Positions 1 through 10,348 of a stretch of 64,000 nucleotides of DNA are shown one piece after another. The position numbers and the translations under genes are program-made. A model generated the notes under the pieces. That model was not told the origin of the DNA, searched no databases, and saw only the letters and a program-made list of their open reading frames with translations. The DNA is from Rhynchonema sp. JSB1_4 (Eukaryota; Nematoda; Chromadorea; Monhysterida; Xyalidae), in contig JASAMV010000248.1 in assembly GCA_030248065.1 (NCBI GenBank), positions 264,120 through 328,119 on the forward strand, written 5' to 3'. Numbering within the stretch: position 1 is the first letter of the stretch; the number at the start of each line of letters is the position of its first letter.

Positions 1-186
1 CCATTTACTGACGAAATTTTCTTCAAAATAGGCGTTTTTGAACCATGGGTATCCTTAAGTACTGGAAAAATATTTGGAAAAAAAACGGTTTTTTTTTCGG
101 AAAAAAAACGGTTTTTTTCCAAAAATATATTTTGCGGAAAAATACGCAAGTATAGGTATCCCCACTCCAGAGTACCTCCAACACTG
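1..186. mobile_element. 3' end of a hAT-like MITE (CAGTGTTGGAGG family), truncated by window edge
   Basis: The segment ends at 186 with CTCCAACACTG, the inverse of the terminus that starts the complete element at 21806. The neighbouring subterminal bases (a CCAGAGTACCTCC block and a GGTATCCCC block) are also shared in reverse orientation. The other end lies outside the window, so no target-site duplication can be checked. Confidence 0.55.
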
Positions 187-379
187 GGGAAGAATCCGGT
201 TTGGGGGGAGGGGGGAAGATTTTTCGGGGCGGGTTAGGGTACAACACAAGTTTTTTCGGGTGCCTGTTTTTATGTACTAAAAAGTGCATATGTCGCGCGC
301 AGCGCGAGATTTTTTGCACTTTTTAGGGTTTTCGGTCGAAATTTGGGCATTTTTGACAGAAAAAAGGGCATTTTGGGGG

Positions 380-485
380 TAAAAATCGGGGCGGGTAGGG
401 TACTAGGGCGGGGCGGGTAGTGGGGTAGGGTACCAGAGCGGGGCGGGTAGGGGGTAGCGTACCAGGCCGGGGCAGGTAGGGTACC
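380..485. repeat. GC-rich minisatellite
   Basis: Four to five imperfect copies of a G-rich unit of about 25-30 bp built on GGGGCGGGTAGGGTACCAG. The same motif type (GGTAC next to a G-run) forms the subterminal repeats of several MITEs in the window, so this is probably the inside of a degraded element. Confidence 0.6.
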
Positions 486-492
486 ATTGGGG

Positions 493-834
493 CAGTGGTG
501 TCGTTGAGAAATCGAAATTTTCCCACACCCAGCCCAATTTTCGGGAAATTTCCCATACATACCCCCAAAAATCAAAAATTTCCCATACCAGGGGGGGGGG
601 GTTTTCCAAAAACTCAAAAATTTCACATACCCGAGGGCGGGGGTTTTGAAAAAATGACCCCAAAAATCTTCTAAAAGTGCCAAAATTGGTCGGTATTTCT
701 CGGGGTCAAAAAGTCATTTCTTAGGGGTGCTTGTTCCAAAAGTGAAAAATTTCCCATACCCCATACCCCCGGCCGATTTCCCATACCCCATACCAGGGGG
801 GTAACCCCCCCAACCCCCCCCAACGACACCACTG
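493..834. mobile_element. hAT-like MITE, CAGTGGTGTCGTT family, copy 1
   Basis: A 342-bp element with inverted termini CAGTGGTGTCGTT and AACGACACCACTG. It is flanked by a perfect 8-bp direct repeat, CATTGGGG, at 485-492 and 835-842. An 8-bp duplication with CAGTG-type ends is the signature of hAT transposition. There is no coding capacity. It is homologous in reverse orientation to the element at 21374-21785, sharing the phrases TTTCCCATACC and GAGAAATCGAAATTTTCCCA. Confidence 0.85.
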
Positions 835-982
835 CATTGGGGGGACCCCCCACCCGCCTTCCCAGCCACAGCACTGCCCCCAATAATTGAAGAGGAGTTA
901 AAAATCTTTGGAAAATCATCCACGCCTATAAAAGGCAGAAAACGGCGTTTTGAGGCCAGCCGCTTCAGATTACGTTTAAGCC

Positions 983-1070
983 CAAGCCCAAGAAGCCTAG
1001 GCGTAGGCCTAAGCCTAAGCCTAAGCCTAGGCGCCAAAGCCTAAGCCCAAGCCTAAGGCTAAGCTCAAGA
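983..1070. repeat. Interstitial TTAGGC-like (telomere-type) repeat
   Basis: Short run of perfect and slightly degenerate CCTAAG units, which is TTAGGC on the other strand, the telomere hexamer of nematodes. Four consecutive exact units lie around 1007-1028, with variants (CCCAAG, CCTAGG) on both sides. It lies inside transposon-rich DNA, so it is an interstitial trace and not a chromosome end. Confidence 0.5.
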
Positions 1071-1163
1071 AAACAAACAAAAAATGATGGCTATGTTTTG
1101 ACATCCCAACCCCGATTTCACTGTTATAAACACTATTTCTCATCATTTTGTGCATGTATAAAT

Positions 1164-1950
1164 CAGAGGTCGCAATCGGGCCGGCCCGAGCTCGGGCCGG
1201 GCCGGGCCGCGATTTTGGGCTTTTGGCTCGGGCCGGGCCGGGCCGGGCCGGGCACCCCGGCCCGAAGCTTCTGAAGTGACTTATTTTACTGAAAAAGTAG
1301 GGATTTTTTTGTCAAAAATACTAAAATTTCTGACGGATTCGGCAAGTAAGTGATCAGTATTGTCCAGTGGTGTAGCTACCCAGGCGGGGCGGCAACCTAC
1401 TGTACCACCAAAAATGTGGGGTAGCAAAGGCAACCTACCTCCTACTGTACCGGCCGAGCTAGGGGGTGGGGGCGGATAAAAATTTTTAGGTCTAAATATT
1501 GATGAAAATGCGCTCTAAAACGCTCATTTCGGGCGTAGCGCACGATTTTTCGCCTATTTGGAGTAAAAAATGCCGATTTTATGCCATTTTGAGCCAAAGA
1601 TCGCAACTTACTGTACCAGCCGCCGGGCGGCGACCTACCTACTGTTATGTACCAAGATGGAGCGTCATACCTATGTACCTACTGTACCTAGGGGGGACCC
1701 CCCAGCCCCCACCCCCCTGCAACACCGTTGTTTTCAACCAAAAAAATAGGTTAAAAAAAATCGCAAAAATTATGACAAAAATTGGGTTAAAATCTGAGAC
1801 AAAAATTTGGGCCGGGCCGGGCCGGAGATTTGGGGGTTCGGGCCGGGCCGGGCCGGAGATTTGGGGGTACGGGTCGGGCCGGGCCGGGCCGGAGATTTGG
1901 GGGCTCGGACCGGGCCGGGCCGGCCAAACCCGGCCCGATTGCGACCTCTG
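1164..1950. mobile_element. hAT-like non-autonomous element with GGGCC-rich subterminal repeats
   Basis: Inverted ends CAGAGGTCGCAATCGGGCCG and its complement at 1931-1950, each followed inward by GGGCCGGGCCGG tandem repeats. A perfect 8-bp target duplication GTATAAAT flanks it (1156-1163 and 1951-1958). A second terminus (CAGTGGTGTAGC) begins inside it at 1365, so another element seems to have inserted later. No transposase coding is seen. Fragments with the same GGGCCGGGC and GATTTGAAAATCCC phrases occur near 18590 and 20090. Confidence 0.8.
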
Positions 1951-2688
1951 GTATAAATTAGTTTTAACCAAAAAAGCCAAACAAAACAAAAAATTTCACC
2001 GGCGCCGGCGGGACTCGAACCAGCGGTCCCACAGGCATGAGTCCAACTCCTTCACCGCTGAGCTAGCGAACCGACACACACTGCCGTCTAGCCGCTGCTA
2101 CTTATATCTAGCGCTGCTGCTGTCTAATACACACACGTGTATTAATTAATGCACACACAGCCAGCTGCGTGTAACGGTTAAACCTGATGATCAAGGGCAC
2201 CTGGATGATTTTCCAAAGATTTTTATCTCCTAATCAATAATTGACCCCCCAGCCCCCATTAATAGAACCCCCAAATTTACCCCCCGAAAATGGTGTGGGT
2301 GGGGGGGGGGGGGGCAAGGTACAGTAGGTAGGTTGCCGCCCCTCGCCTGGTACAGTAGGTAGGTTGCCGCCCCTCCCCTGGTACAGTAGGTAGGTTGCCG
2401 CCCCACCTAACTTTTCACCCAAAACATTCATTTTTGGCTTAAAATTGCATAAAATTAGCATATTTGTCTGCAAATAGGCGAAAAATCGCGCGCTGCGCGC
2501 GAAATTAGTGTTTTAGGCCACATTTTCTTCAGTATTTAGACATAAAAAATTTCGGTTTCCAGATGACCCCCCCCCCCCCACGTGGTACGCCCCCCCCCCC
2601 TCCGTCGGCTGGTACAGTAGGTAGGTTGCCGCCCCGCATTTTGGGTGGTACAGTAGGTTGCCGCCCCGCCTGGGTAGCTACACCACTG
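1365..2688. repeat. Pair of inverted MITE ends (CAGTGGTGTAGC) with minisatellite interior
   Basis: About 45 bp starting CAGTGGTGTAGCTACCCAGG at 1365 are repeated in inverse orientation, ending at 2688. Between them lie repeats built on GGTACAGTAGGTAGGTTGCC (three copies at 2318-2405, others at 1390-1460 and 2610-2660). The flanking 8-mers do not match and the left end sits inside the 1164-1950 element. These are therefore probably ends of two different insertions or a rearranged copy. Confidence 0.5.
1998..2075 (-). repeat. tRNA-derived SINE head / tRNA pseudogene
   Basis: On the minus strand a box-A-like TAGCTCAGCGGTGAAGGAG is followed about 35 nt later by a perfect box B, GGTTCGAGTCC. The T arm can pair and a CAT-containing anticodon-like loop is present, but the anticodon stem does not pair well. 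This fits a SINE promoter or tRNA pseudogene better than a functional tRNA-Met. Confidence 0.4.
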
Positions 2689-3882
2689 CCCCCAGAAACC
2701 CTGTTTTCTATTTCCGACAATACGGTATATACTGTAAAAAACCTGCCCGACAAAAACAAGAAAAAACGAATATCTAGGGAGCCTATGTAAGTCTGAGAAA
2801 AAGGGAAGTCGGGCTTGATACTGTTACTGTTAGGTAACTGTCCAAGTTTTTCCAAAATGCTGCTTCTGCTTCCCCAACCACAATCGCCGATCTCTTTCGT
2901 TGCACAGTGTTCAAAATTCCAAATTGAGGAGGAGAGAGTTGATAAGATTTACCCCTGGATCCCCACTTTCCAAGTCCTAATGGTTGATGGAAGACTCATG
3001 ACTATTGTAATCAGTTCATACTGCAGAGGCCCTGGAGGGAAGGCTCATTACGGATTTCAAAATAAAGCGGATTAAACGGAATCCTCGTGATGAGCCTTCC
3101 CGCCAAAGCCGTTTCCCAGGAAGGCTCATTATGTATGTATGGCTTATAAACTACCTTCGGTGAAAAACTTTGAGGTGAAAATTGGGAAGATTTCGTGCAT
3201 TCTGAGGACAAAAAAGTGGAAAATATCCTGCGCTAAATTTTTGTTTTTTTAAAGTGCCGACTTTTCACGTATCATAATGGACCATCACCCGACTGCGATG
3301 TTCGCTGCAGAACTGCCGAGCGGTATCATTAATTTCATGTCCACAAATCTGGGTTTTACGTCAGCCACATTCCCATCACAAGTCCATCAATTCATTCACT
3401 GTCAGATGCAGTTGCACAGGAAAGAAGCAAGTTGACGTGAGAAAGCACCCCAGACAATGTTGCCAAAAAGATGTGATAACGTGACAACGGTCAGACAGAA
3501 CATAAACCTTAAAAAGCGTTCAACAAACACGGTTGATATGTATGTCGCTAAAAGTGTGTTCATCCCGCTCTCCGGACATGCGCGTAGTTATTTATGATTT
3601 AGGATCGCGTGGGCATGATCATGAAAACATTACTGGCATGAGCAATGTGTCGATGATCTCACGCTTCCTTATCCAACAGCATTCATGCATTAGCTTCCAA
3701 ATGGCTGCAAAATTGAGCGAAAAACAAACAGGTTCCTGTTACTCGTTTGTTCGTGGTTCGTGTACTGTACATGTACGTTTAGTATCGTTCTGTTTTTTTG
3801 CTTATCTGTACAAAGAAGCGTCAAGGGCCATATTCCATCCCCGACACCTGAATTGCGTAAAAACGTGAGTCATTACTTTTAA
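2689..3882. other. Intergenic, no gene recognised
   Basis: No coding exon could be supported. The phrase GGAAGGCTCATTA recurs directly at about 3040 and 3119 and inverted near 3090, which suggests a small degraded repeat. The rest looks like unique intergenic DNA. Confidence 0.4.
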
Positions 3883-4439
3883 CAAGAAAGAAAAATGCCC
3901 CAAGGGGCATAAAAGAAATATGGTTCCCTGGCTGACTGGCATAAAAGAACGATACTAGCTTGCACCACTTTGCTGATGTTTCATTAGGCACTGGAATCAA
4001 CGTAAGTGTGTTCTGAGCTGTTTGATACCGAACAGTAGACATTGAACCATATTCCCGGCGCGAACTCTTTTGAACCAACACCCAGCCGATATCGAAACTT
4101 TCGTGCAAACCCAGGCAACTGTTTCTTCTTTTCAACCTCACGACGGTAACTGTGCAGTCTTCGGTTGCGCACGATGGTTTAACAAAGAGAGGAGTAAAGA
4201 GAATATTGCAATCTTTCAATATCTCCGTGCCCTGTGTCTCTGGTGGCAAGACAGCACGCGCCGGGAATATGGTTCAATGTCTACTGTTCGGTATCAAACA
4301 GCTCAGAACACACTTACGTTTATTCCAGTGCCTAATGAAACATCAGCAAAGTGGTGCAAGCTAGTATCGTTCTTTTATGCCAGTCAGCCAGGGAACCATA
4401 TTTCTTTTATGCCCCTTGGGGCATTTTTCTTTCTTGTGT
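3883..4439. mobile_element. Fold-back element, about 180-bp arms
   Basis: Bases 3883-4062 and about 4255-4439 are near-perfect inverted repeats around a loop of roughly 190 bp. Landmarks: AAAAATGCCCCAAGGGGCAT on the left, its complement on the right, and a mirrored GAACCATATTCCCGGCGCG next to the loop. Apparent reading frames on both strands are mirror images of each other and are not genes. Confidence 0.8.
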
Positions 4440-5280
4440 CGTTCTTTTATATCGCGCAAGCGTCAAACAGAGAACCCGGATAAATCAGGCACAGAAAGTT
4501 TTCAGTTCCGGCAAGCAATGGTTCTAACTAAGAAAATGTCGACCGTCAGACTTTTCTCAAGTAATCAACGCACATGAGCGCAATGAGGTGTGGGGGTTAG
4601 TTTAAGGATGCTGTACTTTTTGGCAGGATATATGAATCGGTGGTTATCGTGACATAAGGCCAATTTTGTGTTTCGATTTCACTATGGGGTTCTAACAATG
4701 GAGACACGCTTGTGTCTGCGTCTTCACCCACCACTGAAACAAAACCAACGCAGTGCCCCACGAGCATGTCTATGTTTTTGAGGAGCATGGTAACTTGTCA
4801 AGTTATTTATTTTTTTTAATTTACCGCCAGGTATGTATTTGACACCCTAGGTACCATCAATTATAGCGCACTGATTGCGCATCGTCTCAGAGAATGGCAC
4901 TTGTTGGTTTAGTACCAAGCAAAGCTGTGCAATGAACTTCCATGCAACCTGTCCCTTCAGCTTCAGCAATGAAATAAGTGTTAAACATCAGTCTCCAGAT
5001 TGCTTTGGTGTTGGCCGCCGCATCTGATCTTGGATTCAATGTTACGTAAAAACTACTGTTTAACTTTCCCACGAAAGTCAAATTATAAATGCGGAAAAAG
5101 CTTCGAATGTTAGAGAGCAACAGCTATTTTAATTAAGAAGTTGAAATCTTGTCGGTATTTTATCATGAATGACATCACAGCGCATAAACTGCGAACCGCA
5201 CCCGTGCTTAATAATTAATCTCAAATAAAAACACGAAAAAACTGAAAAAATGTTACGCAGAATTCATTAAAAGTTAATAA
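4440..5280. other. Intergenic, no gene recognised
   Basis: Only short unrelated reading frames are present. No splice-consistent exon, repeat array or RNA gene could be supported. Confidence 0.4.
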
Positions 5281-5289
5281 AAATACAAC

Positions 5290-5370
5290 AAAGTTGACTG
5301 CGCGCGTGAATGTTTGAACCCGCGGCCTTTCATCTTCAATGCTGCGCGTTATACCGCTCGGACATCGCTT
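5290..5370 (-). repeat. tRNA-derived SINE-like head
   Basis: Minus-strand box-A-like GATGTCCGAGCGGTATAACG followed by box-B-like GGGTTCAAAC, the spacing of a tRNA gene with a long variable arm. Pairing is imperfect. A TG-rich simple repeat follows at 5445-5515, a common companion of SINEs here (also at 2125-2160 and 6350-6415). Confidence 0.35.
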
Positions 5371-5597
5371 CGCCAATCTCCTTCACAATCTTTACTACAT
5401 ATGTAACTACGCGTGCATTGCTGCATTGCCTGTTGTGCTTGCTGCCTGTGTGTGTGTGTGCTGGCTGCCTGCCTGCCTGTGTGTGTGTGCTGGCTGGCTG
5501 GCTGTGTGTTGTGTTTAATACATTGTGCGCTTTATGAATCAGGCAACTACGTAGCGTGCACTAATGCATTATTGTGTGTGTCTGAGCGTCCATTATC

Positions 5598-6682
5598 GTC
5601 GGTATCAGTAAAAATAAGACCAACCCCCAAACCACTTTTTCGAGAAAAAAGCGTTTGAAGTTGGCCTGACCGCATTTCCAACACGGTTTGGTTCGGTAGG
5701 CTGATGTTTGGCATGTCTACGAAAGGGAGCATGCTGATCATCATAGAAACAAAACTAGACTTTGAATCATCATATCCAAGTAAAAACAAAGCTATTTGTC
5801 GGTTGGTTTTAGTTGACAAAAAAATAAATATAGACCAAGCCCCTTGGCGGAGCAGTTGAAAACCGAAAAAAAGTCCAACCCCCATTTTCTCTGCCATTTA
5901 TTTTTAGCCTGCTTGAAAATGATTCAATACGGGGTTCATGAAAACGTCTTAAATGCAGCATTATCATTCAAAATGCTTGTTACAGAGGTGGGAATCGGGT
6001 TACCTCGGTCCGGCATGGCCGGATTCAGAAAAAGTCAGCCCGGTCCTATCCGGCCCGATTTTTTGGGCCGGGTTTTTCTGATTGTATTTTGAAGCAAACG
6101 TCGGGTGTGAAGCGATTGGTTTCTGTTTGTTGAAATCATTGATATTTACACATTGAAAACATAAAGAAAAACATCAAAAAGCTTGTCTGTGAGAAGCTTC
6201 GAACTCGTGGCTCTCACAACCACAGTCAGATGTGCTTGCCACTGTGCTAAAGACGCCGACAGCCAAGCCGCCTTACGATACATTATAAACGTAATGATCG
6301 GGCCAGCAGCGACGCACTCACCGAGAGAGCGTAAAGTCCCTAATACAACACACACACACAGCTGGGGTATTATGCAACAATCATGTGCTGAAGCAATCTT
6401 GTGTGTGTGTGTGTGTTGGGGTCGCGTGCTTTGGGGCTTGGTCTTTTTTGTCCGCGAAAATTGCTCCGCCAAGCAACTTGGTTTTCTTTTTCAAAAACAA
6501 GAAACTAGACCAACCCCCAACCGGAACTAGCAGGTGTTTTCAACAGGCTGTAACTCAATGTACATAGCGTTTTGAGACAAAATTTTTGGTGAATGTTTAG
6601 AATAGTTTGCCAGCTACACGCTGCACACAAAAAGGGGGTTGGTCTTTTGGTGGGGGTTGGTCTTAATTTTACTGATACCGAC
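5598..6682. repeat. Region bounded by inverted repeats, with partial GGCCCG-rich element
   Basis: TCAGTAAAAATAAGACCAAC at about 5608 is mirrored at 6650-6676, and further GACCAACCCCC copies occur at about 5870 and 6510. Inside lie a degraded CAGAGGTGGGAATCGGG end at about 5984 and a tRNA-like segment. This may be a composite mobile element, but its limits are unclear. Confidence 0.4.
6180..6262 (-). repeat. tRNA-derived SINE-like head
   Basis: Minus-strand TTTAGCACAGTGGCAAGCAC resembles a box A with D arm. GAGTTCGAAGC resembles box B at tRNA-like distance. The acceptor and anticodon arms do not close properly, so a functional tRNA is unlikely. A TG/AC simple repeat follows. Confidence 0.35.
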
Positions 6683-6796
6683 GTTATGGCTCTTTTTGAG
6701 CTGAAAAACATTTAACGTATTGGAATTAATATATTTTTGACGTAACAAAAATTAAAAACACATATAACCGCTGATTTTGGCTTTAGAACCACACAT

Positions 6797-7080
6797 TCTG
6801 TACAAAAAGTCATGGTCTGGAACCGTTCATACTAAAAGTTACGAACTCGGCGATAGCACCACCGTGTTTCTCGAGTACGAAAACCACATAAACAACTTTA
6901 ATAGTTCTGGTAACCCAACTTTTCGGCGAAATTTTACTTCGGGAAGCACACTTTACATACAAAAAGTCGTGGTCATGGTCTGGAACCGGTCTCAGTCGTG
7001 GAGTTACGAAGTCGGCGATAGCACCATCGTGTTTCTCGTGTGCGAAAACCCTATATGCGATATTAACATTTCTGGTGTTC
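6797..7080. repeat. Two diverged direct copies of a 120-130 bp unit
   Basis: The phrase ATGGTCTGGAACCG followed by TTACGAA, CGGCGATAGCACCA and CGTGTTTCTCG occurs twice, about 165 bp apart. The frame is open through both copies, but there is no splice or start context to call a gene. Confidence 0.5.
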
Positions 7081-7699
7081 AGTAACGTCTGGGCCCTGAC
7101 TACTCTTTTGTGGAAAAAAAAAGGGAAAGAACGTTTTTACAAAAATGACAACTGTATCTTGCCCGCGATTGCGCGTGTGGGCACGCAGCGGGATGAAATT
7201 TTGTGTGGCCATTTTGGGGCACGGTATATACATTGTGTGCAAGTTTGAGCTCATTCGGTTGAGTATTGTTGAAATAGCGCACGATCAAAATTTTCAGAAA
7301 GCGCACTATAGGGAATGAACCATATGTCGCTTAGCATTACCATGCTAGCTCCGACAAGCTGTGCATTACGCAAAACATGTTTGATCAAAGACCTGCTGGA
7401 CCTGACCGATTAGCAAGCTTTACTGCCCTCGATGATGTTGTTATTGAACTCCCCTTCCACGTGCGTCACCGCGCGATGCTAATAATTACTGCTTATTACC
7501 GTATTTTGTTGGACGGTGGCAGAACGTAGTGCTTGAGCTACACCCCATGTTATTTGTGAAAGTTGTCGTGTGGTCATATTTAGCTACAATGTTGCTGCGC
7601 AATGTCCTTAGAAACTGTAAGCAGGTGCGGCTGTGCATGTGTATCCTATAATCCTGTCTTTCAAGACAGCACGTGGGTACAAAAGAGTACTGATAACGT

Positions 7700-8034
7700 G
7701 TATAGTCCGTCCATCAGCTCATGTCACTTTGTGATGCTGCTGGCCGACTTGTTCCCTTCCCCCACGTTCTAATGAAAGAGAAATTGAGTTTCCAAAAAAA
7801 TTATTCTTGCTCCTAAATTAAGATTTTTTTAATGAAATTCACGTGTTTTATCCATTTTAATTTAATTTAATTTCAAATTTGATCGAATTCAATCCCTTTC
7901 GACACATTCTTTCATTTTTTAGTTTTTTTTGCAAAATCGGTCCCACTCAATTTCTCTTTCATTAGAACGTGGAGGAAGGGAACAAACCAGCCAGCAGCAA
8001 CCCAAAGTGTCATGAGCTGATGGATGGACTATAC
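7700..8034. mobile_element. Fold-back element, about 90-bp arms
   Basis: TATAGTCCGTCCATCAGCTC at 7700 is mirrored by GAGCTGATGGATGGACTATA ending at about 8034. The arms continue to ATGAAAGAGAAATTGAGT on the left and its complement at about 7947. The spacer is about 155 bp and A/T-rich. It has no coding capacity. Confidence 0.75.
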
Positions 8035-8045
8035 CGGTCATCACG

Positions 8046-10348
8046 CAAATGAGGACTCGTGCTTAACTTTACGCCCCATGGGACCGCATCAAACTTGAAG
8101 GCAACAACCGCAACTACGGCGTGGCCACGACTTTGTGCGGAAAGATACGACAAAGTGCGTTTAGGTTAAAAAATGTGACTGTGTTTCGAAGGACACTGTG
8201 AAACATCAGGCAGCTGACATACGTAGTATGTATACTACCTACTTATATGTGGACCCATACATTGCATAAAACGAGGTGGCCAGCTCGCTTATGTTTCACC
8301 GAACAGTGTTTGTTTGTCGAACCTTTCCACCCAAACTCGCAGTTGTCCAGGTTGCCTTCAAATTCAAACGGCCCACCCACCATGCGTCTCTGCCGACGTG
8401 TGACATGCTTGAGACATGATCTGCTAAGTGAGAGACTGTTTTCGAAAAACAACTCAGTAGAGACAGCAATGTGCTGCACACCTGTCTGCAGCCACTTGCC
8501 TCACATTGGCACCTCTCTGCTCTGCTGTCAATTTACCGTGTGTGCTTCGCACCGGATGGATAAAACACCACGGAGTGCGCGGTGAAATCTGTCTGCGTAT
8601 ACCGGTTTGACTGGTTTGCACTTTTGCTGTGAGCAGCAAGTGATGTTTTACTCGAGCAATAAGATTAGAGGTGCTTTCTGAAGGTCAATTGGCCAGAGGT
8701 ATTCGCACAGACGAGGCCTGGCACCTTGCCCGTCTGTGAAAACATCCCGAAATGGGCAGAACTTACTGCTGTTATGTTTGTCCACTGTTAGTTTCAGTGT
8801 AGCGTCTCTTAGCTACTTGTTACATTGCACATGGTGACGTGGAGGAATAATAGCATATTGGGAATGTGCCATGTAAGCACTTTATTTAGGTAATGACTGG
8901 GTATGGATCCTACTTTTTCGCATACTGTTTCGTCATGACGTGAGTGTGTTTCAGCAATTGGACTGTTTCGAGCAACACGCCTGAAACCCTTAGCTCAAAG
9001 CGTCCGCATGCGAAAGATATCACAACTTGCAGCATGTGACCAAGCCAATTTTCATTGCGATGAGATGAGCCCCTCGGAAGTGCAGTTGTTTTTTTTATCC
9101 AATAGACAGCTGTATCAGGGTAGGGTTGTTGGACACGGACTTGTGTTTGCGGCGGCGAGCCTCCTCTAGCAATTTGCAACAGGATTTTATGTTTTACATA
9201 CTTTCCTTCAATTCATTCTTTCCGCCTTGAAAAACTGTTTTATTTGCGTCCATGTACCGTCTTACAATATGTACGACTTGGATACAGCGCAGTCACGCTG
9301 GCTTCTAGAATTTGTGAGAAAGTATAAATAATTACCGGCAAGCCACTGTGGGAAACGAATGTGGAATTTATCTGAATTGTGCAATCCTCATGACTTGCAC
9401 CTATAAGTAAACCAGCCACCACATCGAAAACCTCATTTTTGAGTCGACCCCGTTAGTCGTTTTGGCGGGTAACAAACTTGATTGCACACGTTTTTATTAG
9501 CTTATGAGCATAAACAAGTCCTAAAATAGAGCGGATTATCGTGAACCACGGTTAATGATGTTGTGATCGCCGAGATATGTATGGAAGGAAGCTCAAAACG
9601 TCAGAAAACAGAGCTTAGTGCTTGGTTATGGCCAGAAAATTTCTTGTTGTGCGCGAAAAGCTCACTCTACAGTTAAGCTTGTGTGAGATTCTTGCAGAAG
9701 CTAATAGTTAGTTCGTGGGGCGATGTTTGGGGCGCGGCCAGGGACAGGGAGATGCGGTTGCGGTTTGCAGTGCAGAAAGACGATGTCCAAGAACCGCGGC
9801 GTGTCTACCTGGCTGCACATGCGGTTCCAACTCCGCAGTTTCCGCGTCCAACTTGTGTATACAAGCTCGGTTAAATAAATGTTTTGTTGGTGACCGCAAA
9901 CCGCAACGCATGCGCATATACATATTAACAAATTAAAGCATATAATGGTCCAGCGACGGCGTAGAAGTACAGTATGAAGTTTGGCGTGGGCAAACGGAGC
10001 TTGCCACCTACGATGCGATTACTGCACACGGTCGCGACAAGACTGGCGTTAGACTCATTCATTTAGCAGCCAATGTCAAGGGTATAGTGGCGTATGAAGT
10101 ATTTGAGATGCGCAACCGTGTATCTGTGATTGTGGGCGAATGAGTTCATCATGGTGGTGTTTTGTATTGTGGCGTGCAATCTCACGAAATACTCAAAGTT
10201 AATTTATGCTGCGGCGTCTCGCTACCAAATTGGCATCACCACCAGTGGCGTAGTACCCATCGTTTCAATTTCAGGAATCCAGCAGCCGTACATCACACTT
10301 ATAGCAAAGGCACCAACATATTTTCAAACTCACAACACCCGGGACATA
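8046..10348. other. Intergenic / upstream of globin
   Basis: About 2.3 kb with no supportable exon. One exact copy of the recurring 10-mer (TGAAACATCA) lies at 8199. The phrase CACGACAAGACTGGCG near 10030 and the surrounding open frames have no recognisable product. Confidence 0.35.

Noticed and set aside
1998..2075. Functional tRNA-Met(CAT)
   Set aside because: Boxes A and B are good but the anticodon stem does not pair, so a SINE head or pseudogene is more likely.
1499..2149. 216-codon ORF
   Set aside because: Runs through hAT-like element GGGCC repeats and a tRNA-like SINE head; composition is repeat-derived.
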